Part shown: positions 52,750-61,898 of the stretch, piece after piece
Numbering within the stretch: position 1 is the first letter of the stretch
Layout: every line of letters begins with the position of its first letter
NCBI GenBank assembly: GCA_002350765.1
Contig: DEFK01000015.1
Span: 18,748-82,747, forward strand
Source of the DNA: Ruminococcaceae bacterium UBA2854
GTDB lineage: Bacteria > Bacillota > Clostridia > Oscillospirales > Acutalibacteraceae
Direction of reading: 5' to 3'
DNA: 64,000 nucleotides
Program-made: the position numbers and the translations under genes
Notes under the pieces: model-generated
Seen by the model: only the letters and a program-made list of their open reading frames with translations
What the model was told of the DNA's origin: nothing
Database searches by the model: none

Positions 52750-55700
52750 CTATCTTCCGAAATAAATATTCGCCGCCTGATTATAGAGATAAGTCGCACG
52801 AGCTAGCTCCTTCATATTCTCGTCCGCGGACGTACTGTTCAGGCACATTTTAACGTAATCAAGAACAGAGTATTTATACTCGTCAGTTCCTATCTTTAAG
52901 CTAAAGAGCGTATCGAGCTTAGAAGCGGAGATGTTTTTAAGCTCATAATAAATCTCGTCACCCCTAACAGAATATTCTACAGGTGTATCGCTTCCGAAAG
53001 TAACGCTGTCCTTTACGGCGTCGAATTTATCCTGATCTACAATTTTATAATAGTGGCGCATCGAGGTTTCGGAGAGATAGAGAATAGTAGTACCCCTGTA
53101 TTCAAGTCCGTACTTCTCAACTCCCGAATACATATCGCTGGCGCCTGTATCGCCTATCGTATCGGCGGTAACCTCCTCGGGCGTATAGTCGATATCCTTA
53201 TCGGCGAGATTGTTTATATCACGCTCAAACTGCACCTGCGCCTTAGCGCCCAGGTTAAGCATTGTTTTTACAAGAGAAGCAAGCTTATTGTATTTCGCCT
53301 CGGTACTGTTTTTAAGGAAATATGTCCTGTATTCCGAGGTTAAGACCTGTCTGGCGTAATTAACAGCCGAATAAGTATCGGAATAAACTTTTCCGCCGAC
53401 ATTAACCGAAGCCGTAATATCGTAGGTCATTTCCGCTACAGCTATAGCGCAAACCGCTTTATAATAACCTGTTTTTGTGTCCTTTACAAGAGCGGAGGAC
53501 GCGCTCTTTTCATTACCCTCAACCGTCCAGCTAAAGTTCATTGTAGTGTTTTCAGCCTGTTCATCGGTTAAATCCACAAAGAAGTTAACCGCGATATCGC
53601 CGCTGAGCGTCAGGCTGTGGCCCATATAGGAGGGCTTCGGCGCGCGTGTATATGTCGCGGTGTATACGGCGTTATCCGTTACGGATACCACCTCGGGCGT
53701 CCAGCCCGCGAATGTATAGGTATAGGTATCGTCATCCGCTTTAGCGGGAGTTTCTCCCGAATAGCTTGGCGTATCGCCGTAAGCTACCTGTGAGCTTTGC
53801 AGAACCGATCCATCCTCATTTTTAAAGTCTACCGTATATTTATTAACCGACCTGTTAAACTGAGCGGTATAAGTTACATCTGCCGCGGCGGGTGTAATTG
53901 ACGGCGACCATTGATTATTGAAAGAATATGTATACTGAGCGTCAGCCGTCTTTGCAGGCGTAGCTCCTGTATATGACGGAGTATCGCCGTGGATTACGGT
54001 ATCGGTTTTAAGCGTATTTCCGTCGCCGTCTTTCCACGTTATTGTGTAGGGAGTGACATTCTGAACATAAATCGCGCTCTCGTGCCAATCGCTGTTACCG
54101 TCATAATTCGGGCGGAAATAGAATGTATATTTTCCATCGGAGTTTATAGTATAATTCTCTCCGTTCGGATACCATTTATCGTCGCTTCCGTAGACCTTTA
54201 CCTGATCGTTTTTACTAAGCGTTGCTGTAAGCTTATACTCCTCTATTCCGTCGGAGTTTTTACTCGGAGTAAATACGGGAGCGTTTTCGCTCGACCAATT
54301 CGTCATAGAGCCGACAAGATAATAAGTCGGAACGGTTTTCAGGGTTATTTCATTATTGCGCTTACAAATAACCCAGTGCGCGCCGTCCTTTATACCCGAA
54401 GTAATATCGGCGGTCTGTTTTGTATTAGTCGCATTACCGTCGGTAAAAACTATACCCTGCGCCAGCCTTGGAATCCGCGCCGTGTAGATGAAATTATCCT
54501 CGTCCGCGGTCATCGCCGTACCTGGCCATGAGTTATCCTCCGAACCCGACCAGTAATACATATTTACTTTATCCCAGCCGATAGCGTTTGTAACTGTTAC
54601 AGTATAGGTATCGGGTGTATCGTCGGTAAACTGAGCGGTATAGGTTGCCTCTCCTGTTACGGCGCTTAACTCGGGACTCCAGCCCGAGAAGGTGTATTTA
54701 TGGTGTAAGGTCTGCGGCTTAGTCGGAGCTTCGCCCGTATAGGTCGGAACTGTTCCGTAATCCACCTGTGAGCTCTGGAGCTCAGTACCGTCGTAGTTTT
54801 TGAATACAACGGTGTACTTATTGACAGTCGTGTCGAACTGCGCCGAGTAGACGGTATCTCTGTCCGCGGCTACAAGCGCGGGCGACCATGTATTATTGAA
54901 AGTATATGTATACTGGGCATCGGCGGTTTTCGTAGGAGTAGCGCCCATATAATGAGGCGTTACGCCCTCAATACAAGTTTCAGTCCTTAGAGTATTTCCG
55001 TCGCCGTCCTTCCACGTAATTGTATACGTCTTAGTGTTGGTGTTAAATCTCGCGGTATAGGTTGTGTCGGCGGTAATAGTAGTTTCGTCCGTAATCTGCG
55101 GAGACCATCCCGCGAAAGCGTAGGTTGTAGCGCCTTCCTTTTCTCTCGTCGGAGTCGCGCCGTCGTAGGACGGCTTAGAGCCGTATACGACATCCTCGTC
55201 CGTTTCAAGAACCGAACCGTCGTAGTTTTTCCAGGTAACGGTAAAGGTTCTGTCGTTTTGGGTAAACTGCGCTGTGTAAGTTGCGTCACCCGTTACCGCC
55301 GTAACAGCGGGCGACCACGTATCGTTAAAGGCATAGGTATATCTTTCTGTCGGAGATTTCGTAGGCGTTTCACCCGAATATACGGGTATATTTCCGTATT
55401 TAACGCTGTCGGTTTTAAGTGTATTGCCGTCGCCGTCTTTCCAAGTAATCGTATACGGAGTGACGTTAACGAGATAGAAATATCCGCCATACCAATCGCT
55501 GTTGCCGTCGCCGTTCGGACGGAAGTAAATATCATACGTTCCTGTAGTAGAAACGGTGTAGTTATTTCCGCTCGGATACCATTGGTCGTCGCTATCGTGA
55601 ACCTTTAATTCCGTTCCCGCGGAAAGTTCTACATCCGACAGCTTATATTCGAGCTTACCCGATTCTGATTCAATCCTTGAGAAAGCATAGTTGTCGTTAT

Positions 55701-57924
55701 TCGACCAGCCGTTCATCGAACCTACAAGATAATACGTAGGCTGGCTTACGGTATATTTACCGCCGCTGGTTGTATTGTTTATAGTCCAGACCGCGCCGTC
55801 TTTAATACCGGAAGTAATATCTACAGTCTGCGCGGAGCCGTTATTGAATATAATTCCCGTTACGTCTTTCGGAATCTCGTAGGTATAAACCGAGCTTCCC
55901 GAGTAGGAGGTCATCGCTTTACCGGGCCAGCTTATACTTCCCGAGCTTCCTCCCCAGTAATAAATATTAACCTTACTCCAGTTCAACTTGTTTACCGCGT
56001 AGATTGTATATGTATTGTCTCCCGACGATGTTGTCGGAGCGGTAGTAGGCTGCGCCGTTGTAGGCTGAGTTGTCGTCGGAGCTGTTGTAGGAGCGGCAGT
56101 CGTAGGCGCTTCGGTTGTCGGAGCCGCCGTCGTTTCCTCATTACCGTAAACACTCCATGTTCCGCCGCCGTTATCCCACGTACCAGAAGCGACGGTATAG
56201 CAGTCTGTGCCGTCGTCGGGGTATAAGTTATCCGTCTGGTTCCATTTATTATCCCAATTATTAGCGGTAGTTGAGGGATCCATACGACAGAATATTACAT
56301 TAGTCCAGTTGCCCTCGGGAACTGACGCGGAGTAATATCCGCTTCCCGCGGAAGTCATATTAGCCCAGGTATCGTCTCCTGTTTTAGTGCTATATAAATA
56401 CATCGCGAAACGGGCGTTGTCGGCTCTCCAGTTAGAGTTCGGTTTAAGATAAAGAGTATCGTTACCGATATAGGGAATAGCGGATTCCTCGGCGTTATAA
56501 ACTACGGCTACGCCCGTAGAGCCTACTGTGCCAGAGATTTTTCCGTCCACTACGGTGAATGTATTATTTGTAATCTGATCCGTATATGTACCGCTTGCCA
56601 TCTGGTGGGCGGTAAGATTAACCGTTCCCCCGCCGTCGAGCTTGGATATAACAACACCCTTGTTACCGCGCTCGATATAAGCGGTATTGCCCGAGGAAGC
56701 GAGGTACTCGCTAGTACCGTCAAAATGATTTTTAAACTTATTTACCTCGGCAACGGCTTTGGATTTCCAGTTTGTGTCGGAACTCGCCGCGCCCATTGTG
56801 GAGTTAGGACGAGCGAAGAACAGCGAGGTTGACTCGGCTCTCGCGCCGACAATCGCCCACGCCTTATTAAGCACGTCGGAGGTAACGTCCTTTGTATTAT
56901 CGAAACAAGCCGAACCCGAATTACCCATATAGGTATCGTGGGATTCAACCCACAGCACGCTCTTATCCGCGGACGCGCCCTTTAAGTATGTACCCTCGGC
57001 GAGTTCGGACGCGGCTGTCCAGTACGCCTTATCCAGGGCGCGGTCGCCTGTCTGGTTATCTGTTACCGCCATATACTCGGTGTAATTGGAAATCGCGAAA
57101 TTCGGTCCCGCGGCTCCGAGTATTTCGCCGTAATAGAAAGGCTCGTCAACTCCTATTTCCGAAGCGTAATCCGTAGCCCCGTTTAATACTGCAGGCCAGA
57201 AATTACTTCTGATGTTTGACGCGTCAGCCGGAAGCTCGATATGCTTCGCCGCGTCGAATCGGAAGCCGTCAACGCCGCAGTCAATACATTCCTTTAGCAA
57301 AGCGAGAGTCTTCTGCTGAACGTAGCTGTTACCTGTATTTAAATCAGGCATTCCTAAGTGGTATTGCGTGATATTGTATCGGCTGTTGTCGTTAGTGCCT
57401 GTATTACTGCTATGGTAATAATTGGCGTTTTTTAAGTCCGATTCTACACCCGTATTTAAGTTGGAATAACCGCCGCCGCTCGTACCGTTATTGGCGAGGT
57501 GGTTAGCGACGATATCAACAATAACTTTAATTCCGTATTTATCGGCTTCTTCGCATAAGTCGGTAAGATTCGATTTTGTACCGAGCCAGGAAGTTCCGTT
57601 AGCGGCAATACTTAAGCCTAAAGGCTGGTACATCTTCCACCACTGGTTAACGCCGTCAGTCCACGAGGAGTTGTAGTCCTTAGGACGCTGGACGGGAGAA
57701 GTCTGTACAGCGGTATAACCCGCCGCCGCGATATCGGGCAACGCCGTCCTTATGTTGTTATAGCTCCAGTCGAAGCAGTGCAGTATAGCTGAACCGCCTA
57801 CCGTATCCTGAGCGTAGGTTTCGTAGGTTGTATCCGCCGAAACGGGTACGCTGCCGAGCGCCGTCATAGACATCAGCATACATAACGTAAGGATTAAACC
57901 TGTTACTTTTCTAAAGGATTTCAT
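52750..57924 (-). CDS. very large secreted GH13 alpha-amylase with starch-binding modules and B-repeat-like domains
   Basis: About 1724 residues from ATG 57922-57924 (11 nt after AGGAG; a TTG two codons upstream is better spaced). Signal peptide to about 30. GH13 barrel with catalytic Asp224 (GFRFDAAKH), Glu267 (YYGEI) and Asp330 (VESHD). Then a Thr/Pro/Ala-rich linker, CBM26-type modules (NIYYWGG...SWPGKAM and NMYYWSG...SWPGTAM), two YYLVGSM.(G/N)WS modules, and about seven InlB-B-like repeats (TWKDGDGNTL..., TYTAQF). A C-terminal region from about 1415 (GHSLTLSGDIAVNFF) is of unknown type. No dockerin or sortase motif is seen. Degrades starch outside the cell. Confidence 0.93.
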   Translation of the reverse strand: MKSFRKVTGLILTLCMLMSMTALGSVPVSADTTYETYAQDTVGGSAILHCFDWSYNNIRTALPDIAAAGYTAVQTSPVQRPKDYNSSWTDGVNQWWKMYQPLGLSIAANGTSWLGTKSNLTDLCEEADKYGIKVIVDIVANHLANNGTSGGGYSNLNTGVESDLKNANYYHSSNTGTNDNSRYNITQYHLGMPDLNTGNSYVQQKTLALLKECIDCGVDGFRFDAAKHIELPADASNIRSNFWPAVLNGATDYASEIGVDEPFYYGEILGAAGPNFAISNYTEYMAVTDNQTGDRALDKAYWTAASELAEGTYLKGASADKSVLWVESHDTYMGNSGSACFDNTKDVTSDVLNKAWAIVGARAESTSLFFARPNSTMGAASSDTNWKSKAVAEVNKFKNHFDGTSEYLASSGNTAYIERGNKGVVISKLDGGGTVNLTAHQMASGTYTDQITNNTFTVVDGKISGTVGSTGVAVVYNAEESAIPYIGNDTLYLKPNSNWRADNARFAMYLYSTKTGDDTWANMTSAGSGYYSASVPEGNWTNVIFCRMDPSTTANNWDNKWNQTDNLYPDDGTDCYTVASGTWDNGGGTWSVYGNEETTAAPTTEAPTTAAPTTAPTTTQPTTAQPTTAPTTSSGDNTYTIYAVNKLNWSKVNIYYWGGSSGSISWPGKAMTSYSGSSVYTYEIPKDVTGIIFNNGSAQTVDITSGIKDGAVWTINNTTSGGKYTVSQPTYYLVGSMNGWSNNDNYAFSRIESESGKLEYKLSDVELSAGTELKVHDSDDQWYPSGNNYTVSTTGTYDIYFRPNGDGNSDWYGGYFYLVNVTPYTITWKDGDGNTLKTDSVKYGNIPVYSGETPTKSPTERYTYAFNDTWSPAVTAVTGDATYTAQFTQNDRTFTVTWKNYDGSVLETDEDVVYGSKPSYDGATPTREKEGATTYAFAGWSPQITDETTITADTTYTARFNTNTKTYTITWKDGDGNTLRTETCIEGVTPHYMGATPTKTADAQYTYTFNNTWSPALVAADRDTVYSAQFDTTVNKYTVVFKNYDGTELQSSQVDYGTVPTYTGEAPTKPQTLHHKYTFSGWSPELSAVTGEATYTAQFTDDTPDTYTVTVTNAIGWDKVNMYYWSGSEDNSWPGTAMTADEDNFIYTARIPRLAQGIVFTDGNATNTKQTADITSGIKDGAHWVICKRNNEITLKTVPTYYLVGSMTNWSSENAPVFTPSKNSDGIEEYKLTATLSKNDQVKVYGSDDKWYPNGENYTINSDGKYTFYFRPNYDGNSDWHESAIYVQNVTPYTITWKDGDGNTLKTDTVIHGDTPSYTGATPAKTADAQYTYSFNNQWSPSITPAAADVTYTAQFNRSVNKYTVDFKNEDGSVLQSSQVAYGDTPSYSGETPAKADDDTYTYTFAGWTPEVVSVTDNAVYTATYTRAPKPSYMGHSLTLSGDIAVNFFVDLTDEQAENTTMNFSWTVEGNEKSASSALVKDTKTGYYKAVCAIAVAEMTYDITASVNVGGKVYSDTYSAVNYARQVLTSEYRTYFLKNSTEAKYNKLASLVKTMLNLGAKAQVQFERDINNLADKDIDYTPEEVTADTIGDTGASDMYSGVEKYGLEYRGTTILYLSETSMRHYYKIVDQDKFDAVKDSVTFGSDTPVEYSVRGDEIYYELKNISASKLDTLFSLKIGTDEYKYSVLDYVKMCLNSTSADENMKELARATYLYNQAANIYFGR

Positions 57925-57980
57925 TGTCAATACCACTCCTTAATAATAATACGGACTATATGATAGACTTATACAATAAG

Positions 57981-58009
57981 ATTTTACAATATTTGTAAGA
58001 TAAATTCAA
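57981..58009 (-). promoter_or_regulatory. amylase promoter
   Basis: On the minus strand TTGAAT (58004-58009), 17-bp spacer, TAAAAT (57981-57986), about 57 bp before the start codon. Confidence 0.7.
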
Positions 58010-58020
58010 CAATATTGTTG
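58007..58020 (-). promoter_or_regulatory. perfect 14-bp palindrome over the amylase -35 region
   Basis: CAACAATATTGTTG reads the same on both strands and overlaps the -35 hexamer by 3 bp. It has the form of a repressor operator; no regulator gene is in the window. Confidence 0.55.
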
Positions 58021-58098
58021 AGAATGATTGTTAAATTTCACATTAAAAATCAATTTTATGTGTTTTATATTTACATTTTTAATAAAATCATAAAGAAA

Positions 58099-58132
58099 CT
58101 GACCGTGAACATTACATCCGCGGTCAGCTTTT
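58099..58132. terminator. intrinsic terminator
   Basis: CTGACCG (58099-58105) pairs with CGGTCAG (58121-58127), followed by CTTTTT on the plus strand. Just beyond the GNAT stop; on the minus strand the T stretch is interrupted. Confidence 0.6.
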
Positions 58133-58148
58133 TAGAATTACAGCTATT

Positions 58149-58688
58149 CTATTTAATATTCAATATCCATTTGTCAGTCGGTTTAGGAGTATCATAACCC
58201 CAGTCCTCATACACGGCGTGAGCCTCGAGCTTAAAGCCGCTCTTTTCGAAAATATGCGCCGAAGCTTTATTCTCGGACATTGTGCTTGCGGATATTTTTT
58301 CAATATCCGTTTCGTCAGCGAGAAAGCCAATCAGCAGACTAAGCGTTTCCGTAGCAATACCTCTGCGCCAGTAGGCGGGTAATAAGCGATAGCCAATACT
58401 CACCTTGAAATCAGGCTTGCTGTAGCCGTATATTTCCGCTAATCCGCAGAATTCTCCGCCGAGAAAAACTCCTAAAATCAGCGAGTCTTTAATACATTCA
58501 TCGTACAGGTGTTCAATCACATACCCGACGCTGTCGTATTTTTTCTCGTAAAGGGAAGTCGGTAAATAGCGGTAAACCTTATCGTTATTTACAAGCTCCC
58601 GCAACGCCTCGGTATCCTCCGCCGTAAGCTTCCGAAGAGTAACCCTCTCCCCTTTAAGATAAGGTATTTCCTTAAAAAGCTCTTTCAT
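58149..58688 (-). CDS. GNAT-family N-acetyltransferase (RimJ/RimL-like)
   Basis: 179 residues from ATG 58686-58688, preceded by GAGGTG; a TTG extension five codons longer would include that site. Acetyltransferase_3 features: ERVTLRKLTAEDTEALRELV at the start, YRLLPAYWRRGIATETLSLLIGF (acetyl-CoA loop) and ENKASAHIFEKSGFKLEAH. It acetylates an amino group of unknown identity. Single gene, not obviously tied to its neighbours. Confidence 0.9.
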   Translation of the reverse strand: MKELFKEIPYLKGERVTLRKLTAEDTEALRELVNNDKVYRYLPTSLYEKKYDSVGYVIEHLYDECIKDSLILGVFLGGEFCGLAEIYGYSKPDFKVSIGYRLLPAYWRRGIATETLSLLIGFLADETDIEKISASTMSENKASAHIFEKSGFKLEAHAVYEDWGYDTPKPTDKWILNIK

Positions 58689-58741
58689 AAGACCGCACCT
58701 CAAACATAAGGCTGCCCTTTCGGACAGCCTGACATTCGGAA

Positions 58742-59419
58742 TTAACTGCCTGATTTAGGAATAAAGTCCGAGATAAGCTCGGCTGTCTTGGAAATAGGCA
58801 TTGTCTGAATAACAATTCTACCAGGACCTGTAACTACAGTATTAAAGAGACCTTCGCCGCCTAACAGCATATTTTTAGCGCCCTTAATTCTCTCGACGCT
58901 TAACGAACAGGTCTCGTCCATCATTACGAGATGGCCTGTTTCCATAACCTTTCTCTCGCCTGCGGCAAGAGTATATTCCTTGATTGAACCGTCAACCTCG
59001 AGGAATACCATTCCCTTGCCCGAGAACTTCTCCATAATAAAGCCTTCGCCGCCGAAGAATCCGCCCGAGAGCTTTTTCTGGAAGAACACGGACATATTAA
59101 CAGTACCCTCGCTCGCGAGAAACGCTTTTTTCTGAGCGATAATGCTCTTGCCGCCGTCGAGCTCAATAGCGAGAATTTGACCCGGGAAGCTTGACGCGAA
59201 AGCGATCTCGCCGTCAGCGTTCGCTGTATAAGTGTTCTGGAACATTGACTCGCCCGAGAGCAGTTTTCCAAACATCTTTTTAGCGCCGCCGCCGCTTGTT
59301 GACATTGTGAAAACGTCGTCCATCCAGGACATTCCGCCGCCTTCACAGATAATGTGCTCACCTTTAGTAAGCTTGCAGATTACCGCTGGGAGATTTCCTC
59401 CGATAATTTCATATTTCAT
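58742..59419 (-). CDS. AIM24/TIGR00266-family protein
   Basis: 225 residues, beta-rich. Family features: N-terminal KGEHIICEGGGMSWMDDVFTMSTSGGG, FASSFPGQILAIEL and LLGGEGLFNTVVTGPGRIVIQTMP. The family forms beta-barrel trimers with unknown bacterial function. AAAGGAGG lies before the ATG. It is 24 bp downstream of the membrane protein gene at 59444 and probably co-transcribed. Confidence 0.88.
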   Translation of the reverse strand: MKYEIIGGNLPAVICKLTKGEHIICEGGGMSWMDDVFTMSTSGGGAKKMFGKLLSGESMFQNTYTANADGEIAFASSFPGQILAIELDGGKSIIAQKKAFLASEGTVNMSVFFQKKLSGGFFGGEGFIMEKFSGKGMVFLEVDGSIKEYTLAAGERKVMETGHLVMMDETCSLSVERIKGAKNMLLGGEGLFNTVVTGPGRIVIQTMPISKTAELISDFIPKSGS

Positions 59420-59443
59420 TTTTATCCTCCTTTGATAAAAAAA

Positions 59444-60904
59444 TTATTTTGAATTTTCAGCCGCTTGTTTAGCTTCCTGCTCTCTGCCTGCCGCGAAGGT
59501 TTCTTTTGTACCCATATGCGGGAAGATAAAGTCCATATACTCGTCAGTGAAAACAGTATCGCAGAATTGACCTATAACGGTTTTCGGCGGGATATTCTCC
59601 GCTCGTTTATTCTTTCTGTCAACAGCGACAACAGAAAGAACTCCGTTAATTGCCATAAATATAACAAGAATAATTGTAATAATCTTACCCGGTTTTTTCG
59701 GAATCTTCTCTATAAGTCGGCTTAAGAACGGATAAATATATCTAAGCCATACAAGTCCTAAGAATCCCCAGATAAGCGCGAATGTAAGGTTTGTTCTTCC
59801 GTCAATATTAAACGGCGTATCGCTGTAGTCCCAGCTTATCGTGCCTAAGAACATCTCCTGGAAGTAAGAGCAATAATACTCGAAAGTAGCGCCGATAATC
59901 GCCGAGGCTACGTAAACGATTACATCGTTCTTTTTATAGAGTTTATAAAGACAGAGAGTTATAGCCACAGCTCCGCCGCCGTAAACGGGAATAAACGGCC
60001 CTATAACCATACCGACGCGCATCTCGACACGTCCGTCGATAAAAACAGCCCACAAAGTTTCGAGCAATGTACCGAAAAAGCTTCCGATAACGAACAGCCA
60101 GAAAAGCTTAGAGAAGCTGAGTCCGTAAGCGAAAGGTCTATCCTCTTTATTCTCAATCTTTCTCTCGTAGGTCTCCTTATTTCTTTCCATAATGAGGTTA
60201 TGGCGCTTTTTAATATCCTCGAGCTGTTTTTCGTACGTATAGGACTCAAGATCGGGGAACGCCTTAACAAGCCTTAATCTGAATCGGGCGCTCTCGAATA
60301 TCTTACGCTCATATTCTTTTTTCAGCTCATCATTAGAAATATCCTTATCCTCTTTTTCGGCGAGCTTGGAAATATCTTCCATTTCCTTAAGATGCTTCTG
60401 AAGCTTCGCTACCATTATACAGGAAATAACGGTATCAATAATTATCACTGCCGTAATAATCGCGGGAATAAGAATCACCGCCAGGAACGGCATAGCGCCC
60501 GCAAGCGTTGGAATCGGTACAAACGCGAACTTAACCGACAACACACCTATAAGTCCGTAAACAAACGGCTCCCATATACCGACATAAGCGTTCAGCTTAT
60601 ACTTATTGTCCGAATAATCCTTCCACTTAAAGCCGTAGAAGCGCTCGAACAATCTCGCCGAGAAATACTTATACAGCGTAAGTAAAAGCGCTGATGTAAA
60701 AAACAGCATTACTATGTTTTCGAAGCTCAGCACAAAAACATAGAGCAAAACGAATCCGATACCGATTGACGGTACAAACGGAAGCGTTAAGAACCCCGGG
60801 TTTGTTATACGGCGTTCTTTTATAGATTTATACACAAATTCCGCTAACCAACCAATAAAGGAAAACAGTACAAAAACCCATAGAGCTTCTGTCAGAAGTT
60901 TCAT
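59444..60904 (-). CDS. duplicated PF06541-type membrane protein (putative ABC transporter permease family)
   Basis: 486 residues. Two related membrane halves joined by a cytosolic helical segment (about 175-265). SFIGWLAEFVYKSIKERRI in the first half parallels SFFGTLLETLWAVFIDGRV in the second, and each then runs GFLTLPFVPSIGIG / GMVIGPFIPVYGGG. Single-domain members are annotated as putative ABC transporter permeases (CmpB-like), but no ATPase gene is present here. An internal duplication with a charged linker is the notable feature. Confidence 0.8.
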   Translation of the reverse strand: MKLLTEALWVFVLFSFIGWLAEFVYKSIKERRITNPGFLTLPFVPSIGIGFVLLYVFVLSFENIVMLFFTSALLLTLYKYFSARLFERFYGFKWKDYSDNKYKLNAYVGIWEPFVYGLIGVLSVKFAFVPIPTLAGAMPFLAVILIPAIITAVIIIDTVISCIMVAKLQKHLKEMEDISKLAEKEDKDISNDELKKEYERKIFESARFRLRLVKAFPDLESYTYEKQLEDIKKRHNLIMERNKETYERKIENKEDRPFAYGLSFSKLFWLFVIGSFFGTLLETLWAVFIDGRVEMRVGMVIGPFIPVYGGGAVAITLCLYKLYKKNDVIVYVASAIIGATFEYYCSYFQEMFLGTISWDYSDTPFNIDGRTNLTFALIWGFLGLVWLRYIYPFLSRLIEKIPKKPGKIITIILVIFMAINGVLSVVAVDRKNKRAENIPPKTVIGQFCDTVFTDEYMDFIFPHMGTKETFAAGREQEAKQAAENSK

Positions 60905-60995
60905 AGAACTATCTCTCCCCTATAATTATTTAATACGAGAAAAACGCGTATTCGCTATCCTTTCCTTGCTTTATACAAAAGCTTTTACGTTTAAC

Positions 60996-61024
60996 ATTAT
61001 ATCACAATAAATAGAATGTGTCAG
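60996..61024 (-). promoter_or_regulatory. promoter of the duplicated membrane protein/AIM24 unit
   Basis: On the minus strand CTGACA (61019-61024), 17-bp spacer, TATAAT (60996-61001). Confidence 0.7.
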
Positions 61025-61058
61025 CAATTTTTTATTAAATTTTCACATATTTATTAAC

Positions 61059-61087
61059 TTGCGCAAGGCTTCTTTATGTGATAAAAT
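61059..61087 (+). promoter_or_regulatory. promoter of the 21-codon gene
   Basis: TTGCGC (61059-61064), 17-bp spacer, TAAAAT (61082-61087), 39 bp before the ATG. Confidence 0.6.
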
Positions 61088-61126
61088 TATACAGCACTTA
61101 GTTTAATCCGAAAAGAGGAAATAAAA

Positions 61127-61192
61127 ATGAATCCAAAACCTGATAAGCTCAAAACGACCTTGCGGAATATGTTCTCCGTAAACGGAACATAA
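61127..61192 (+). CDS. small protein of 21 residues
   Basis: ATG 61127 to TAA 61190-61192, preceded by AAAGAGGAAATAAAA. Basic N-terminal half (MNPKPDKLKTTLRN) and an uncharged tail (MFSVNGT). It has its own promoter, a ribosome site and a terminator 48 bp on, and no other gene occupies the strand, which is the case for it being real. No signal or TM segment. Function unknown. Confidence 0.55.
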   Translation: MNPKPDKLKTTLRNMFSVNGT

Positions 61193-61231
61193 GAAAGCGC
61201 CAACACTAATCTTTTCTTGCTCTAAAAGAGT

Positions 61232-61266
61232 AAAAAAACAAGCCGTCGCTAAACGCGACGGCTTAT
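61232..61266. terminator. bidirectional intrinsic terminator
   Basis: AAGCCGTCGC (61240-61249) pairs with GCGACGGCTT (61255-61264). On the minus strand it is followed by GTTTTTTT; on the plus strand by ATTTAATT. Confidence 0.88.
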
Positions 61267-61292
61267 TTAATTCTGAATTTGTTAATTCAAGA

Positions 61293-61739
61293 TTAGCCCT
61301 GTTTCTTTAACTGATTCGCGCCGATGATATAAAGCACGGGGAAAAGTAATCCTAAGATTAAAGATACAACGCTGAAAGAACCGCCGATAGCGGAAATGAT
61401 TGTGCCGATTACTGAAATAACAGCGCAAACTACGCCAAGTGTGAAGAGAGACTTAGCAGCAGCGGGATTGCTCCAGTTCTTTACGCCCTTAACACCCGCA
61501 ACAATTTCGATTACGGATGAAATAACCATAAAGACTACGCTAACCCAAACAAGAGCGTTAACTGCTCCCATATTCGTGCCCGATGCAGCAGCAGCCTGCT
61601 GTAACTGAGCGTCTCCTGAAGCCGCGGATAAAAGACCTGCGCCCGCAATTGAAACGAGACTAACGATAGCGCCTAAAATACCGCCGATTATCATCAGGAT
61701 GCTGATAACCTTTAATAATTTTGAACCATTCTGTTCCAT
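61293..61739 (-). CDS. small tetraspan membrane protein
   Basis: 148 residues with four hydrophobic segments (about 9-30, 55-78, 92-112, 118-140) and almost no soluble loops apart from an Ala/Gln-rich stretch (SAASGDAQLQQAAAASGTN) between the first two. GGGAGG before the ATG. No family recognised with confidence. Confidence 0.7.
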   Translation of the reverse strand: MEQNGSKLLKVISILMIIGGILGAIVSLVSIAGAGLLSAASGDAQLQQAAAASGTNMGAVNALVWVSVVFMVISSVIEIVAGVKGVKNWSNPAAAKSLFTLGVVCAVISVIGTIISAIGGSFSVVSLILGLLFPVLYIIGANQLKKQG

Positions 61740-61898
61740 AATAAAATCCTCCCTGGGAAAATAATTATAAATGACATTTCTGTCAAGTATATTCTACCAA
61801 AATGTGTTTTAATAAACAAGTTACAATGATGAAATATCAATATAAAATTCTTTAATTTTTTCCGTTTGTGAATTAGTCCTTACATTACCGTTACACGT

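Noticed and set aside
53640..55480. Long near-repeats of about 190-250 bp
   Set aside because: These are the B-type repeats of the amylase; explained by the protein architecture.
58704..58735. GGCTG/CAGCC hairpin downstream of the AIM24 gene as a terminator
   Set aside because: A short stem is present but no T-run follows on the minus strand; not listed as a terminator.
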